Shown: in pieces, positions 26,163 to 35,523 of the stretch | How the letters are laid out: every line of letters starts with the position of its first letter | Numbering within the stretch: the stretch's first letter is position 1 | Source of the DNA: Bacteroidota bacterium | GTDB taxonomy: Bacteria; Bacteroidota; Bacteroidia; Flavobacteriales; Flavobacteriaceae | Reading direction: 5' to 3' | DNA: 64,000 nucleotides | Assembly: GCA_023446155.1 (NCBI GenBank) | Contig: JAEXIT010000006.1 | Span: 95,977 to 159,976 of the forward strand | Translations under genes and position numbers: made by a program | The notes under the pieces: model-generated | The model's input: the letters and a program-made list of their open reading frames with translations, nothing else | The model's database searches: none | What the model was told of the DNA's origin: nothing

Positions 26163-27359
26163 TTATCGGTTAAACGGTGCTTCGTTAATCCAGTGAAACC
26201 CGCGTCCGGTGAGTAGGAAATCATCTTTTGTTTTTCGTTTTAGCTGTATTTTTATCGAGTCGGCCGTATGGAATAGCAAACCGTCTTTGGTTTTTTCATA
26301 ACGAAAATATTCCGCTTTGGGAACGGCTTTATCATTGTCGGTTATTTCGCGTAATATAACGTATCGGGCTACCGTATCGATAGTGGAAGTAAACTTAACT
26401 TCCCGGTTGTTTGTATAACGAATTCCAGCGGCATCACGGGTTTCGAAAACAAAATGCAGATAACCGGAAGGATTGTTGGGACCGGTCACTTCATAAAAAC
26501 CATAGAGTGGTGGATTTTTGGTATTCTGGTTGTACATTTTCAGATAGGCGATTAGAAAAGCCGAAAAGATACCAACGGATAATAACAGTTTAAAACCGGT
26601 TTTAATATGCTGCAATACCTTTTCCGATCGCGTATCCCCCAGATAGATGGTATGTTCCTTTTGTGGTACCGGTTTGTCCAGAATAAAAAAGCGAACCAAT
26701 CGGCTGCGTTCGTAATACAGCAGAATCAATGCCGCCAATAACATATGCATGGAGCTGAGTTTAACCGGAATGTCATAACAAAGATTCATCATCACGATAT
26801 TGGAAAGCACGCCGGTAAGGATAACCGTCCCCAATGTGACCGTTTTGCGGTTTAATAGTAAAAGACCACCCAACACTTCGGCCAGGCCGGCAAAAGCTGT
26901 GTAATGGGGCGAAAACTGCATAAACGTCCATGCGAGACCCATGGGCGACGATTCGCCGTAAGGTTGTGCCAGTCGGAAATATAAAATAGGAGGAAACTGA
27001 AAGGGGAATACTTTGCTAAATCCGTAAACCAGCATGTAAAACGCGAGATACAGTCGGAGGGTTACCTGGAAAAGATAGCGTAGGGTGGTATAGGTGTTTT
27101 TGTTGTTCAGCTGACCGAGTTGCATCGTTACCGGAACGGCCAGGATAAGACTAAGGCACAGGTTCCAAAACGTAGTGATATAGGCATAGGTGTTGTCGCC
27201 ACTTCCGCTACCACTGGCTTCAAACGGATAACCAATATGAAAAAGACTTTTGGCCGACCAAAAAATCAATGGATTCAGTACCAGTGCAAAAAGAAAACTG
27301 AACAGGTGGAAAATAAAATAAATAAACAGAAAATGTAGCAGATAGCTTTTCAATCGCAT
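26163..27359 (-). CDS. DoxX-like integral membrane protein
   Basis: A 398-residue protein with about eight hydrophobic segments in the first 275 residues and a soluble beta-rich C-terminal part of about 110 residues. The segment FYMLVYGFSKVFPFQFPP (about 113-130), then FAGLAEVLGGLLLLNRKTVTLG (about 160-182), matches the DoxX/terminal-oxidase-associated fold. The family's substrate is uncertain; members are linked to quinone or thiosulfate redox chemistry. The C-terminal domain (YGFYEVTGPN...FLLTGRGFHWINEAPFNR) is not recognised. Convergent with accC and transcribed alone. Confidence 0.7.
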   Translation of the reverse strand: MRLKSYLLHFLFIYFIFHLFSFLFALVLNPLIFWSAKSLFHIGYPFEASGSGSGDNTYAYITTFWNLCLSLILAVPVTMQLGQLNNKNTYTTLRYLFQVTLRLYLAFYMLVYGFSKVFPFQFPPILYFRLAQPYGESSPMGLAWTFMQFSPHYTAFAGLAEVLGGLLLLNRKTVTLGTVILTGVLSNIVMMNLCYDIPVKLSSMHMLLAALILLYYERSRLVRFFILDKPVPQKEHTIYLGDTRSEKVLQHIKTGFKLLLSVGIFSAFLIAYLKMYNQNTKNPPLYGFYEVTGPNNPSGYLHFVFETRDAAGIRYTNNREVKFTSTIDTVARYVILREITDNDKAVPKAEYFRYEKTKDGLLFHTADSIKIQLKRKTKDDFLLTGRGFHWINEAPFNR

Positions 27360-27412
27360 GACAAAACTTTTTAATAAATATAAACTGTATTTTCGTATAA
27401 ATAGTATGTCAT

Positions 27413-27444
27413 AAAAAAAATCCCGAAGCGGTTACTTCGGGATT
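27413..27444 (-). terminator. Terminator after the C1 peptidase gene
   Basis: On the minus strand AATCCCGAAG and CTTCGGGATT pair around TAACCG and are followed by eight T, about 40 bases after the stop codon. Confidence 0.8.
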
Positions 27445-27481
27445 GGATTTTGATTGATGATAGTAAGGTAATGTGAGTGTA

Positions 27482-28678
27482 TTATAATTTTAACTTTTTA
27501 GCAATGGCCGATGGAATAGCACCTTTGTGAACCATGATATCGGTAGTTTTGTATTTTACGAAATCTTTAGTCATATACAAATACCCTTTGTAATCGTTGG
27601 TAAGACCCCATGAGTTTTTCACGATATAGTATTCTTTACCGTTCTGATCTTTAGAGATTCCTACGATATGCATTCCGTGATCATCGGTAGTCGTATAGTT
27701 GTCAAATGCTTTCTGACGCAATTCTTCCGTGATTTTCATTTCCGGTTTCGGACCGTTAAACATATCTGCTTTCTCCTCTGGCGTCATATCGGCAAAGTTT
27801 TTCTCCGGAATAAAGGCAACACCATTTTTCCAGCTAAATCCTTTTTCGCTAACGTCACCCGCCCAAGCTACAGTATATCCTTTTTTCAAGGCATTGTCGA
27901 TCGTCTCGGTTAACTCGTCCATTCTAACGTTATACACCTGATCGAAAGCCCAGTTGTCTGGTACTAACAAAGTGAATTTAGAATAGTATGGGTATTCCTG
28001 TAGGGAAGAAAGTTCTACATAATCGTCCGGGTTAATTCCCACGACTTCTTTAGCAAACGATTGCGGCGTGTATTTTTTTCCTTTATAATCGAAAGAAGTA
28101 GGAACCTGACCCAGGTAAGCATCAATAACAGCAGTATAAGCTTTTTCCCAGTTTGGCGTTAACTCGCCATTTGGATTTTTAACCACAGCCGCCAATACGC
28201 CTTCCATCACACCACTCATTTCGGCAAATTTATTTTTATCGGTTCCGTAGTTTAATCCGGTATAAACGGTTTGCGGAACAGCACCATATTTGCGGTACAT
28301 ATTCATAACATCGTGGAAAGCACCACCATCGCCTAAAGTAACGGCACCATGCATGCGAACATACATTTTTCCTTTTTCTACATAAGCATTACGAGCAGAG
28401 AAAATCTGAGACAATTCAACCGGTTGTTTTCCCATACGGATCATCTCCGACTCGATAAATGAGTTGGCCGAATAACTCCAGCAGGTTCCGGAAGAACCCT
28501 GATTTTTGATAGATGTATTTTCCAGGTTGATCACATCGGTAAACTTGAACGACTCTTTACTGTTGGAACTCGCATTATTCTTTAAAGCATTTACTAAGTT
28601 GTCCTGTGCGAATCCGGAACTTAAACCCATTAATAAGGCCGAAGCCAATACAACTGGTTTAATAGAAAAATTGTACAT
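27482..28678 (-). CDS. Secreted C1-family (bleomycin hydrolase/PepC-like) cysteine peptidase
   Basis: A 398-residue papain-fold peptidase with a signal peptide (about residues 1-24, LLMGLSSGFAQ). Active-site residues: Gln/Cys in NQGSSGTCWSYSANSF (Cys about 67), His in DDHGMHIVGISKD (about 340) and Asn in IVKNSWGLTNDYKGYLY (about 360). That Cys-His-Asn order and the Trp after Cys fit the C1 bleomycin hydrolase/aminopeptidase C branch. Export distinguishes it from cytoplasmic PepC, so a periplasmic role in peptide breakdown is inferred. It is transcribed alone. Confidence 0.9.
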   Translation of the reverse strand: MYNFSIKPVVLASALLMGLSSGFAQDNLVNALKNNASSNSKESFKFTDVINLENTSIKNQGSSGTCWSYSANSFIESEMIRMGKQPVELSQIFSARNAYVEKGKMYVRMHGAVTLGDGGAFHDVMNMYRKYGAVPQTVYTGLNYGTDKNKFAEMSGVMEGVLAAVVKNPNGELTPNWEKAYTAVIDAYLGQVPTSFDYKGKKYTPQSFAKEVVGINPDDYVELSSLQEYPYYSKFTLLVPDNWAFDQVYNVRMDELTETIDNALKKGYTVAWAGDVSEKGFSWKNGVAFIPEKNFADMTPEEKADMFNGPKPEMKITEELRQKAFDNYTTTDDHGMHIVGISKDQNGKEYYIVKNSWGLTNDYKGYLYMTKDFVKYKTTDIMVHKGAIPSAIAKKLKL

Positions 28679-28876
28679 AATTTAATTTTTTTGATTTCAA
28701 TTAATTTGAGTCCGAAATTAGGATGTTGTTACACGGTAAACCAAATTTTAACACATATTTATGTTTTTGGTAACCTTTGCAAAAAGTATTTTCTTACCGG
28801 ACGGTCACAGGAGCTCCAAAAGCAATGGAGCTGCTAATTCTAAAAGGGTAAGAAAGGGGAGGAGGTCGGGAGAGCT

Positions 28877-29581
28877 TTAGATTTTCAGACTTTTAATAAG
28901 TCGTAATTCGGTACTCCTGCTATTGGAAACCGCTTTGATGGCGGATTTGATTTCCTGTGCGAGTTTGGATAACCGGATACAGGTTTTGGTCCGGTTGTTT
29001 TTAAGCAGTAGAAATTCGGAATAGGTGGTGATTACGGCATCATTCGCCCAGACCGCTTCTTCCCGGATCGCTTTTAATGCTAAAACAGCTACGTTTTCAT
29101 CGATGGGTTTATACGTGTTTAGCGTTTCAAGATACGCGATGATGCTTGAGAACAACTGAATCTGCGTCGTATAAGAAAGATAGGACTGGTTGATGTTGTT
29201 TTCAATACTGCTGTTGCCAACATTGTAAACCCTGTTGGTGCCTCGTATTTGGGTGATATAATTCGAAATCAGAAGGGCCTCTGCCGAATTTTTCCCGAAT
29301 GATTCTTTCATATAAACTCCGATACCGGAGAGCCGTTTGCGGATGGAATCGTCTCGTTTAATAAAGATTTGTTTTAGATTCTCCACCGCTTCAGAATACT
29401 GCTGTTTTTTGATGAGGATGATGGTGTTCTGTTTTTTAACTGTCGAAAGGGTTGTTTCTAATTCGGGAATGATCGACTTACATTTTTCAGGCAGATGTAG
29501 CGTGCTTTCGTTTAATAACATAAGCAGTTTTTCGGCATTTCCGACTTTAGTACTATAAACGGATTCTGAACAGGATCGCAT
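28877..29581 (-). CDS. Helical hypothetical protein
   Basis: I do not recognise this 234-residue protein. It appears almost entirely alpha-helical with Leu/Ile heptad-like spacing and basic stretches, and ends in a Lys/Arg-rich helix (RSTELRLIKSLKI). The N-terminal residues MRSCSESVYSTKVGNAEK show no signal peptide. There is no enzyme motif. The gene has a G-rich stretch just downstream (about 28850-28870) and a gene-free region upstream. Confidence 0.55.
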   Translation of the reverse strand: MRSCSESVYSTKVGNAEKLLMLLNESTLHLPEKCKSIIPELETTLSTVKKQNTIILIKKQQYSEAVENLKQIFIKRDDSIRKRLSGIGVYMKESFGKNSAEALLISNYITQIRGTNRVYNVGNSSIENNINQSYLSYTTQIQLFSSIIAYLETLNTYKPIDENVAVLALKAIREEAVWANDAVITTYSEFLLLKNNRTKTCIRLSKLAQEIKSAIKAVSNSRSTELRLIKSLKI

Positions 29582-29862
29582 GGCATAAATATTAAATTAA
29601 TATAATAATGTTTAAATGCTTTGGAGGGGAAACAGTATTCCGGATTGAGGGATAAAGCCGGTAAAAAGGGGATAAATAAGGAGTGCTCCGGTCGAAGAGG
29701 GAAATGTGACCGATAGTATTGTAAATATATAAAAAATATGGATTATAACATTTTTAAGAAATGCCAAAAGAAAGATGATGATATATAATTTATTGAGAAC
29801 CGACTTTTACTGTAGAAAATACAAAAGAGTGGACGGAATTGTCCGGTTGGGATTTTGTGCAT
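29582..29862. other. Gene-free stretch upstream of the helical protein gene
   Basis: About 280 bases of intergenic DNA between the 28877-29581 gene start and the terminator of the S9 peptidase gene. No coding frame, RNA or repeat stands out. It presumably holds the promoter of the helical protein gene. Confidence 0.4.
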
Positions 29863-29889
29863 AAAAAAACCGGAGCATTGCTCCGGTTT
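29863..29889 (-). terminator. Terminator after the S9 peptidase gene
   Basis: AAACCGGAG and CTCCGGTTT pair around CATTG; on the minus strand the hairpin is followed by seven T, six bases after the stop codon. Confidence 0.8.
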
Positions 29890-29895
29890 CTGATA

Positions 29896-31797
29896 TTATA
29901 AGGTTTCGTTTAACCATTTAAAAAATTCACGCTGCCATACCAACGCATTTTGCGGTTTGGTTACCCAGTGATTTTCTTCCGGGAAAAGCATAAAACGACT
30001 TTTGATTCCTTTTAGCTGTGCCGCTTGGAAAGCTTCCTGTCCTTGTCCGATTGGAACGCGGTAGTCTTTCCCACCCTGAATAATAAGGATAGGTGTATTC
30101 CAGTTGTTAATCAATTTTATAGGATTAAATTGATTGTAGGCTTTCTGTGCAACCGGATTGTTGGTTTCCCAATATGCACCACCGTGATCCCAGTTGTTAA
30201 AGAATACTTCCTCGGTAGTGCCATACATGCTTTCAAGATTGTACACACCACAGTGGGAAATAAAGGTTTTAAAACGGTTTTTGTGGATTCCGGCCAGATA
30301 AAATACCGAATAACCACCATAACTGGCGCCAACAGCTCCCAATCGGGTTTTGTCAACATAGGATTCTTTCGCTACGTCGTCAATAGCCGATAGGTAATCG
30401 TCCATTACTTGTCCACCCCAGTCCTTACTGATTTGCTCGTTCCATTCAACACCATGACCTGGCATACCGCGGCGGTTAGGCGCTACGATAATATACCCCT
30501 GAGAAGCCATTAGTGAGAAATTCCAACGGAAGGAATAGCTTTGCGTTAAAGCCGATTGTGGTCCACCTTGACAATATAATAAGGTAGGATATTTTTTGTT
30601 TTTGTCGAAGTTTGGAGGAAGAATCACCCAAACCAACATTTTCTTACCGTCGGTCGTCGTTACATAACGTCTTTCGGTTTTGCTTAAAGTCAGTTTATTG
30701 TAACTGTCGTTGTTTACGGTTGTTAATTGCTTCCAGTTTTTTTTCTTCAGATCATAGGCGTAGATCTCTGGCGCATGATTCATATCGGTACGGGCTACGA
30801 TAGCCGTATTGCCATTTATACCGATCAATTCGGTAACATCAAAATCACCATTGGTAATTTGCGTAACGCGTACGGCAATTTTTGTCAATCCCGGGAAGTT
30901 TACTTCAAACAACTGACGGGTTCCGTCTACGGCTGCAATAAAATACACTTTTTTACCGTCGGCACTCCATTTAAAACCATCTACGGTTCCATCCCATCCT
31001 CCGGTTAGATTAATGTCGATTCCTTTATGGCGAACGATGATGTCGTTTTTGTCGGCTTCATATCCGTCGCGTTTCATTTGCAACCAACTTAGGTCTCCGC
31101 TAGGTGATAAAGTAGGATGTGTATCGTATCCCGGATTGTTTTCCGTTAGGTTACGGGTCGTTTTGGTTGCGATATCGTATTCGTACAAATCGGTATTGGT
31201 ACTGATGGCATACGCAGTACCGGCTTTCTTTTTGCTGACATAAATGATTTTGGAACCGTCGTGCGACCAGATATAATCTTCGTCACCACCGAATGGTTTT
31301 TGAGGGGCGTCGTACGGCTCGTCTTTCATAATATCGATAGCACGGGCTTTATCGCTGTTTTCAGCATAAAAAACGTGATTGTGGCTTCCATCGTTCCAGG
31401 TATCCCAATGACGGTAATCCAGTCCGTCGTAAATTTGAGCTTCCGATTTTTTTAATTCCGGGTAAAAATCTTTTCCGAGTACTTTGGCTACTTTTACCTC
31501 TTTATGGGATAAGATATATTTTCCGTCGGGCGAAACATTTTTATCGGCAACCAGATTTTTAACATCCGGCACTTCGGTAGGGACACCACCGTTAACCGGA
31601 ATCGTATAATATTTAGAATTCAGTTTGTTTTCGTCAATGGAAGGCGTCGCTACTTTGTAAACAATATTCTTCCCGTCTTTTGAAATCCCGATAGGGGATA
31701 GACGTCCCAGTTTCCAGAGAATATCCGGATTCAGGGTTTCTTGTGCTGTGCTTGTCAGTCCCATCATACCCAGGGTTAAAATCAGTAGTTTTTTCAT
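29896..31797 (-). CDS. Secreted S9 family (acylaminoacyl/dipeptidyl-peptidase-like) serine peptidase
   Basis: A 633-residue protein with a signal peptide (about 1-18), a WD40/beta-propeller part (about 40-365, with repeated SxDGKxV segments and the TolB-like GYDTHPTLSPSGD), and a C-terminal alpha/beta-hydrolase peptidase domain. The catalytic residues are Ser in VGASYGGYSVFYL (about residue 491), Asp in IQGGKDYRVP (about 578) and His in PEENHWVTKPQ (about 610). It probably removes peptides from protein or oligopeptide substrates in the periplasm or outside the cell. It is transcribed alone. Confidence 0.93.
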   Translation of the reverse strand: MKKLLILTLGMMGLTSTAQETLNPDILWKLGRLSPIGISKDGKNIVYKVATPSIDENKLNSKYYTIPVNGGVPTEVPDVKNLVADKNVSPDGKYILSHKEVKVAKVLGKDFYPELKKSEAQIYDGLDYRHWDTWNDGSHNHVFYAENSDKARAIDIMKDEPYDAPQKPFGGDEDYIWSHDGSKIIYVSKKKAGTAYAISTNTDLYEYDIATKTTRNLTENNPGYDTHPTLSPSGDLSWLQMKRDGYEADKNDIIVRHKGIDINLTGGWDGTVDGFKWSADGKKVYFIAAVDGTRQLFEVNFPGLTKIAVRVTQITNGDFDVTELIGINGNTAIVARTDMNHAPEIYAYDLKKKNWKQLTTVNNDSYNKLTLSKTERRYVTTTDGKKMLVWVILPPNFDKNKKYPTLLYCQGGPQSALTQSYSFRWNFSLMASQGYIIVAPNRRGMPGHGVEWNEQISKDWGGQVMDDYLSAIDDVAKESYVDKTRLGAVGASYGGYSVFYLAGIHKNRFKTFISHCGVYNLESMYGTTEEVFFNNWDHGGAYWETNNPVAQKAYNQFNPIKLINNWNTPILIIQGGKDYRVPIGQGQEAFQAAQLKGIKSRFMLFPEENHWVTKPQNALVWQREFFKWLNETL

Positions 31798-31872
31798 TCG
31801 TGAATTAATTTAAAAAAAGAAAGCTTAAAAGTAAGCATTTTATTGGGATTAGCCCGGTTCCGACTGTAAAGT

Positions 31873-31901
31873 AAAAAGCGGCCCTATGAAGAGGCCGCTT
31901 T
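31873..31901 (-). terminator. Terminator after the metalloprotease gene
   Basis: AAAGCGGCC and GGCCGCTTT pair around a nine-base loop; the A tract on the plus strand makes a T tail on the minus strand, about 31 bases after the stop codon. Confidence 0.75.
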
Positions 31902-31932
31902 CGAAGGATTAATTAAGGGATAGCAAAAACGA

Positions 31933-34900
31933 TTATTGTTTGATAAAACGTTTGCTGCTAACCGTATCGTTATCGTGGATTTCAAGAATATAATTTCCGG
32001 TCGCCATAGAACGTATTGTGATACTATTGTTGCGGATGGAACCGTTAAGCACCTCCTGACCTAACAGGTTAAAGATTCGGAAAGTTGCCTTTTCGGAAAC
32101 ATTGGTAAGGTTCAGGATATCGCTCGCCGGGTTCGGATATAGCGTAATATCGGCAACGGTGGTGGTTCTGCTACTTTCTTTAGCCGAAGTGGTGATGTTT
32201 ACCGTATAATCTTCTACCTCGCCATAGGAGAATGCTTCGCAGGCAGTTGCAACACCGCCGTATTTCATTGAAACACGCATTCTTGTGGCTCCGGTTAATG
32301 CTGTAATAGGAACGGTAAAAGAACCTGTAGCCGGAGTGGTGGTCGAAGCGGCTTTGCTCCATACTTGTTCACCGGCGTCGTCGAAATCGCCATCCTGATT
32401 GTAGTCAATCCAAACGGAATAACCTTCGGAATACGTAGTGCCGGTCCAGGTTGGTGTTACGGTAATCGTATTGGAAACACCTTTCACCAGATTTGTACTG
32501 ATGCTGGTATAATCGGAATATCCGGTTCCGCCTGTAGAGGCATTGTTAATGGTGCCAACTTGTACACGCCCGATATATTCATCGGCTACGCTATTCCCTT
32601 TAGAAGTACAATAGGTAAGTGGCGTCGTACCACCCGTTTGAAGGTTTACCGTATAATCTTCCACCTCGCCATAGGAGAAGGCTTCACAAGCGGTTGGAAT
32701 GCCATTGTATTTCATCGATACGCGCATACGTGTCGCTCCGGTAATTGCCGTGGCAGGAATGGTAAAGGTTCCGGTTGCCGGAGTGGCAGTCGAAGCCGAA
32801 CGACTCCATACCAGTTCGCCGGCATCGTCAAAATCTTTATCTCCGTTATAATCGATCCAAACAGCCATTCCTTCCGAATAGGTACTTCCGGTCCAGGTTG
32901 GTGTTACGGTAATGGTATAAGCACTGCCTTTGGTTAGGTTTGTAGAAATACTGGTAAAATCGGAATAACCCGTTCCGCCTGTAGACGCATTGTTAATGGT
33001 TCCTAATTGTACACGTCCGATATATTCATCGGCTACGCTATTTCCTTTGGATGTACAATAGCTGGCAGTAGCCGGTAAGGTTGTTACGGAAGCCACATTA
33101 CTTTCGGCCGAAATATTACCGGCGGCATCTTTGGCTTTTACCGAAAAGGTATAGGTTGTGTTTGCCGTTAAACCTGTTACATTATAGGTTGTCGTCGTTA
33201 CCGTTCCTAATAAGGTCGTACCGCGGTATACATCATAACCGGTTACGCCTACATTATCGGTCGAAGCGGTCCATGATAAATTGGTCGTTGTTTGTGTTGT
33301 CCCGGAAGCGGTCAAGCTTGTAGGGGCGGTTGGTGGCTGTATATCGCCTCCGGTTCCGCCGGTAATGGTAAAGTTGACATTCGAAATATCAAAGAAGATA
33401 TGATTGGAGCCTTTCACCATAATACGGTTTTGCGTACCCGGATTGTTCGGTACGGTAATCGCCTGTGTACCGTCGTTTGGTGTACCGGCCAGAATGGTAA
33501 TCGGATAGGTATTTCCACCATCGGTAGATAAAAGGATATCCACATTGGTAGCATTAACACCATTGGCGGTTGTCCCGGCCACGTTCCAGGTTACGGTTTG
33601 TGTCGATCCGGCCGCCCAGGATACGGCTGTGTTTGGTGCGCTTACGGTAAAAGGTCCGGCGGTAGCGTTTACGGTCACGACCATATCGTCGCTATTATTG
33701 GCAGGTCCTCCGGCTCTGTTATCGCGAACTGTCAAGCGGAAATTCATCGATCGGGCTACATTTGGTACGGCTTCCCATTTCCAGGAAGTGGCTCCGGTTT
33801 TAATGGTACTCATTTGCGGAAAATAACGTACTCCGGATGTCGTCGGAATAAACGATTTAAACGCCGGTCCGGAAGTAGCGGTTACACTTGGATACGTAGT
33901 CGTTGAAGTTCCGGAATCCATTTGCTCCCAGCAATACGTCAGCGCATCGCCATTGGCATCGGTAGCTGTTCCGGTTAACATAAAAGGCGTCCCTTTCGGA
34001 ATGGTATAGTCGGCACCGGCATTGGCGGTTGGTACGGCATTTCCGGTCGCGGTATTGGTCTGGCAAGTAGTTGTTTTGATATAATTGGTTACCTGTTGGA
34101 TGCTCACCGCATGGAAAAACGGATCGCTATGTGCCTGTACATCGGTAGCTCCGGTAATACCGGCATATCCCATAATGGTCGTACCGCTTCCCGGTTCGGT
34201 TTGTACGCCGGTTCCTTCGTTGCTAAAGGTAAACGTGTGATTGGCACCAAATTGATGTCCCATTTCGTGCGCTACAAAATCGATATCGAAATTGTCACCC
34301 GTCGGAACCGTACTGGTGGTAAAGCCACTACCTTTATTCGACTTACAAACACAGCCAATACATCCGGCATTTCCGTTGTTTCCGATGGCCGACATCAGGT
34401 GACCGACGTCATAATTGGCTGCACCGATAACACTCGTTAAAGTCGACTGTAACTCCGAGTTGTAATTGGCATCCGTACTTCCGTATGGATCGGAGCTGGC
34501 ACTGGTGTAAATCACCGCGTCGGTATTGGCAATTAAAACCATTCGAACGCCGAAATCCATTTCGAATACACCGTTTACACGGGTCATCGTATTGTTAATC
34601 GCAGCCAATGCCAATGCTTTGGTTCCGCCGTGATAAGCGGTATATTCACCGGTTACCGACATCGCCAGACGATACGTACGCAGTGTACTGTCATCGGCAT
34701 TCGGGCGAAGCGCTTCACCGGAATTGCCCACTTTCGAAATGGCATGATCCAGTACTTCGCATTCAAATTTGGTAAACCCGGCAATTTTGTCCGAACGTTT
34801 AAAAACGGAATACGTTTTCAGATCGGTCGAATACGGTTCGATAAAAACCGTCTGTTTGTCGGCTGCGGTTCGCATCGCCTGTACGCCCAATGGCGAAACG

Positions 34901-35280
34901 CTAATGCGGATGATAGCCGAAGGATCGTCAACACCTTGTCCGACATACGATTTTATTTCGGGATAACGGGCGGCAAGTTCCGGAGCCATTACCGAAGCTT
35001 CCGTCATACGGAAACGTTCCAGTTCGCCATCGGCATTTGGAAATGCAATGACAACACTCGATTTGGCATACGTTAGCGACCGGTCCGGCGCTTGTAAAAG
35101 TGCCGTTTTGAGCCCGTCGAGATTCAGATCAAAAAGATTTTTAACAGGAAGTGGTGCTCTTTTTTCGAAAGTAGTCACGCTACTTTTTTTAGAAGACACT
35201 TTCCAGAAAGGATTTCCGTTTTGAGCAAAGGAAACACTCGTGATTGCCAATAAAGCAATTGAAAGTAATTTGCACTTCAT
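31933..35280 (-). CDS. T9SS-secreted reprolysin-like zinc metalloprotease with FN3 and two GEVED domains
   Basis: A 1115-residue secreted protein. Order: signal peptide (about 1-20), propeptide, metzincin catalytic domain with the zinc motif HEMGHQFGANH (about residues 335-345) and a downstream Met-turn candidate (TIMGYAGITG), then a PKD/cadherin-like region, a fibronectin type III domain (about 625-705), two GEVED domains of about 140 residues (about 740-1025) and a type A T9SS tail starting near ITLYPNPASDILNL. It digests extracellular protein. The ATG at 35280 (MKCKLLSIALLAITSVSFAQ) is chosen because it starts a good signal peptide; an earlier frame adds 13 residues. It stands alone. Confidence 0.92.
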   Translation of the reverse strand: MKCKLLSIALLAITSVSFAQNGNPFWKVSSKKSSVTTFEKRAPLPVKNLFDLNLDGLKTALLQAPDRSLTYAKSSVVIAFPNADGELERFRMTEASVMAPELAARYPEIKSYVGQGVDDPSAIIRISVSPLGVQAMRTAADKQTVFIEPYSTDLKTYSVFKRSDKIAGFTKFECEVLDHAISKVGNSGEALRPNADDSTLRTYRLAMSVTGEYTAYHGGTKALALAAINNTMTRVNGVFEMDFGVRMVLIANTDAVIYTSASSDPYGSTDANYNSELQSTLTSVIGAANYDVGHLMSAIGNNGNAGCIGCVCKSNKGSGFTTSTVPTGDNFDIDFVAHEMGHQFGANHTFTFSNEGTGVQTEPGSGTTIMGYAGITGATDVQAHSDPFFHAVSIQQVTNYIKTTTCQTNTATGNAVPTANAGADYTIPKGTPFMLTGTATDANGDALTYCWEQMDSGTSTTTYPSVTATSGPAFKSFIPTTSGVRYFPQMSTIKTGATSWKWEAVPNVARSMNFRLTVRDNRAGGPANNSDDMVVTVNATAGPFTVSAPNTAVSWAAGSTQTVTWNVAGTTANGVNATNVDILLSTDGGNTYPITILAGTPNDGTQAITVPNNPGTQNRIMVKGSNHIFFDISNVNFTITGGTGGDIQPPTAPTSLTASGTTQTTTNLSWTASTDNVGVTGYDVYRGTTLLGTVTTTTYNVTGLTANTTYTFSVKAKDAAGNISAESNVASVTTLPATASYCTSKGNSVADEYIGRVQLGTINNASTGGTGYSDFTSISTNLTKGSAYTITVTPTWTGSTYSEGMAVWIDYNGDKDFDDAGELVWSRSASTATPATGTFTIPATAITGATRMRVSMKYNGIPTACEAFSYGEVEDYTVNLQTGGTTPLTYCTSKGNSVADEYIGRVQVGTINNASTGGTGYSDYTSISTNLVKGVSNTITVTPTWTGTTYSEGYSVWIDYNQDGDFDDAGEQVWSKAASTTTPATGSFTVPITALTGATRMRVSMKYGGVATACEAFSYGEVEDYTVNITTSAKESSRTTTVADITLYPNPASDILNLTNVSEKATFRIFNLLGQEVLNGSIRNNSITIRSMATGNYILEIHDNDTVSSKRFIKQ
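32200..33060 (-). repeat. Two tandem GEVED-domain blocks inside the metalloprotease gene
   Basis: Two copies of about 420 bp (32639-33060 and 32200-32613) encode YCTSKGNSVADEYIGRVQ... domains that are nearly identical at the protein level. Long stretches are also identical in DNA, indicating a recent or gene-conversion-maintained tandem duplication. Confidence 0.8.
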
Positions 35281-35523
35281 AGATTGTGTGTTTTTTAGGT
35301 TAATTTTTTTGAATAACAAATATATTTTAACATTTTTTGTTTAAATCGATCAAAAGTGAACATAAGTGTACCATATCTTAATCATAACTTTTTACTAGGG
35401 TAAAATGAATTGTTTGCGAATTTGCTAATTTAGAGTGGCCAAAAGCAGCTGTTAAATTGCTTTTTATGAAAATAGCAACGGGCAGTTTGGAAAAATATAC
35501 CTATTTTCACGGACTAAAATTGA

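Noticed and set aside
32365..35076. Several long plus-strand open frames opposite the metalloprotease gene
   Set aside because: They are rich in Gly, Arg, Cys and Tyr in the way of antisense frames of a Thr/Gly/Ser-rich repeat protein, overlap the clear gene, and have no recognisable features.
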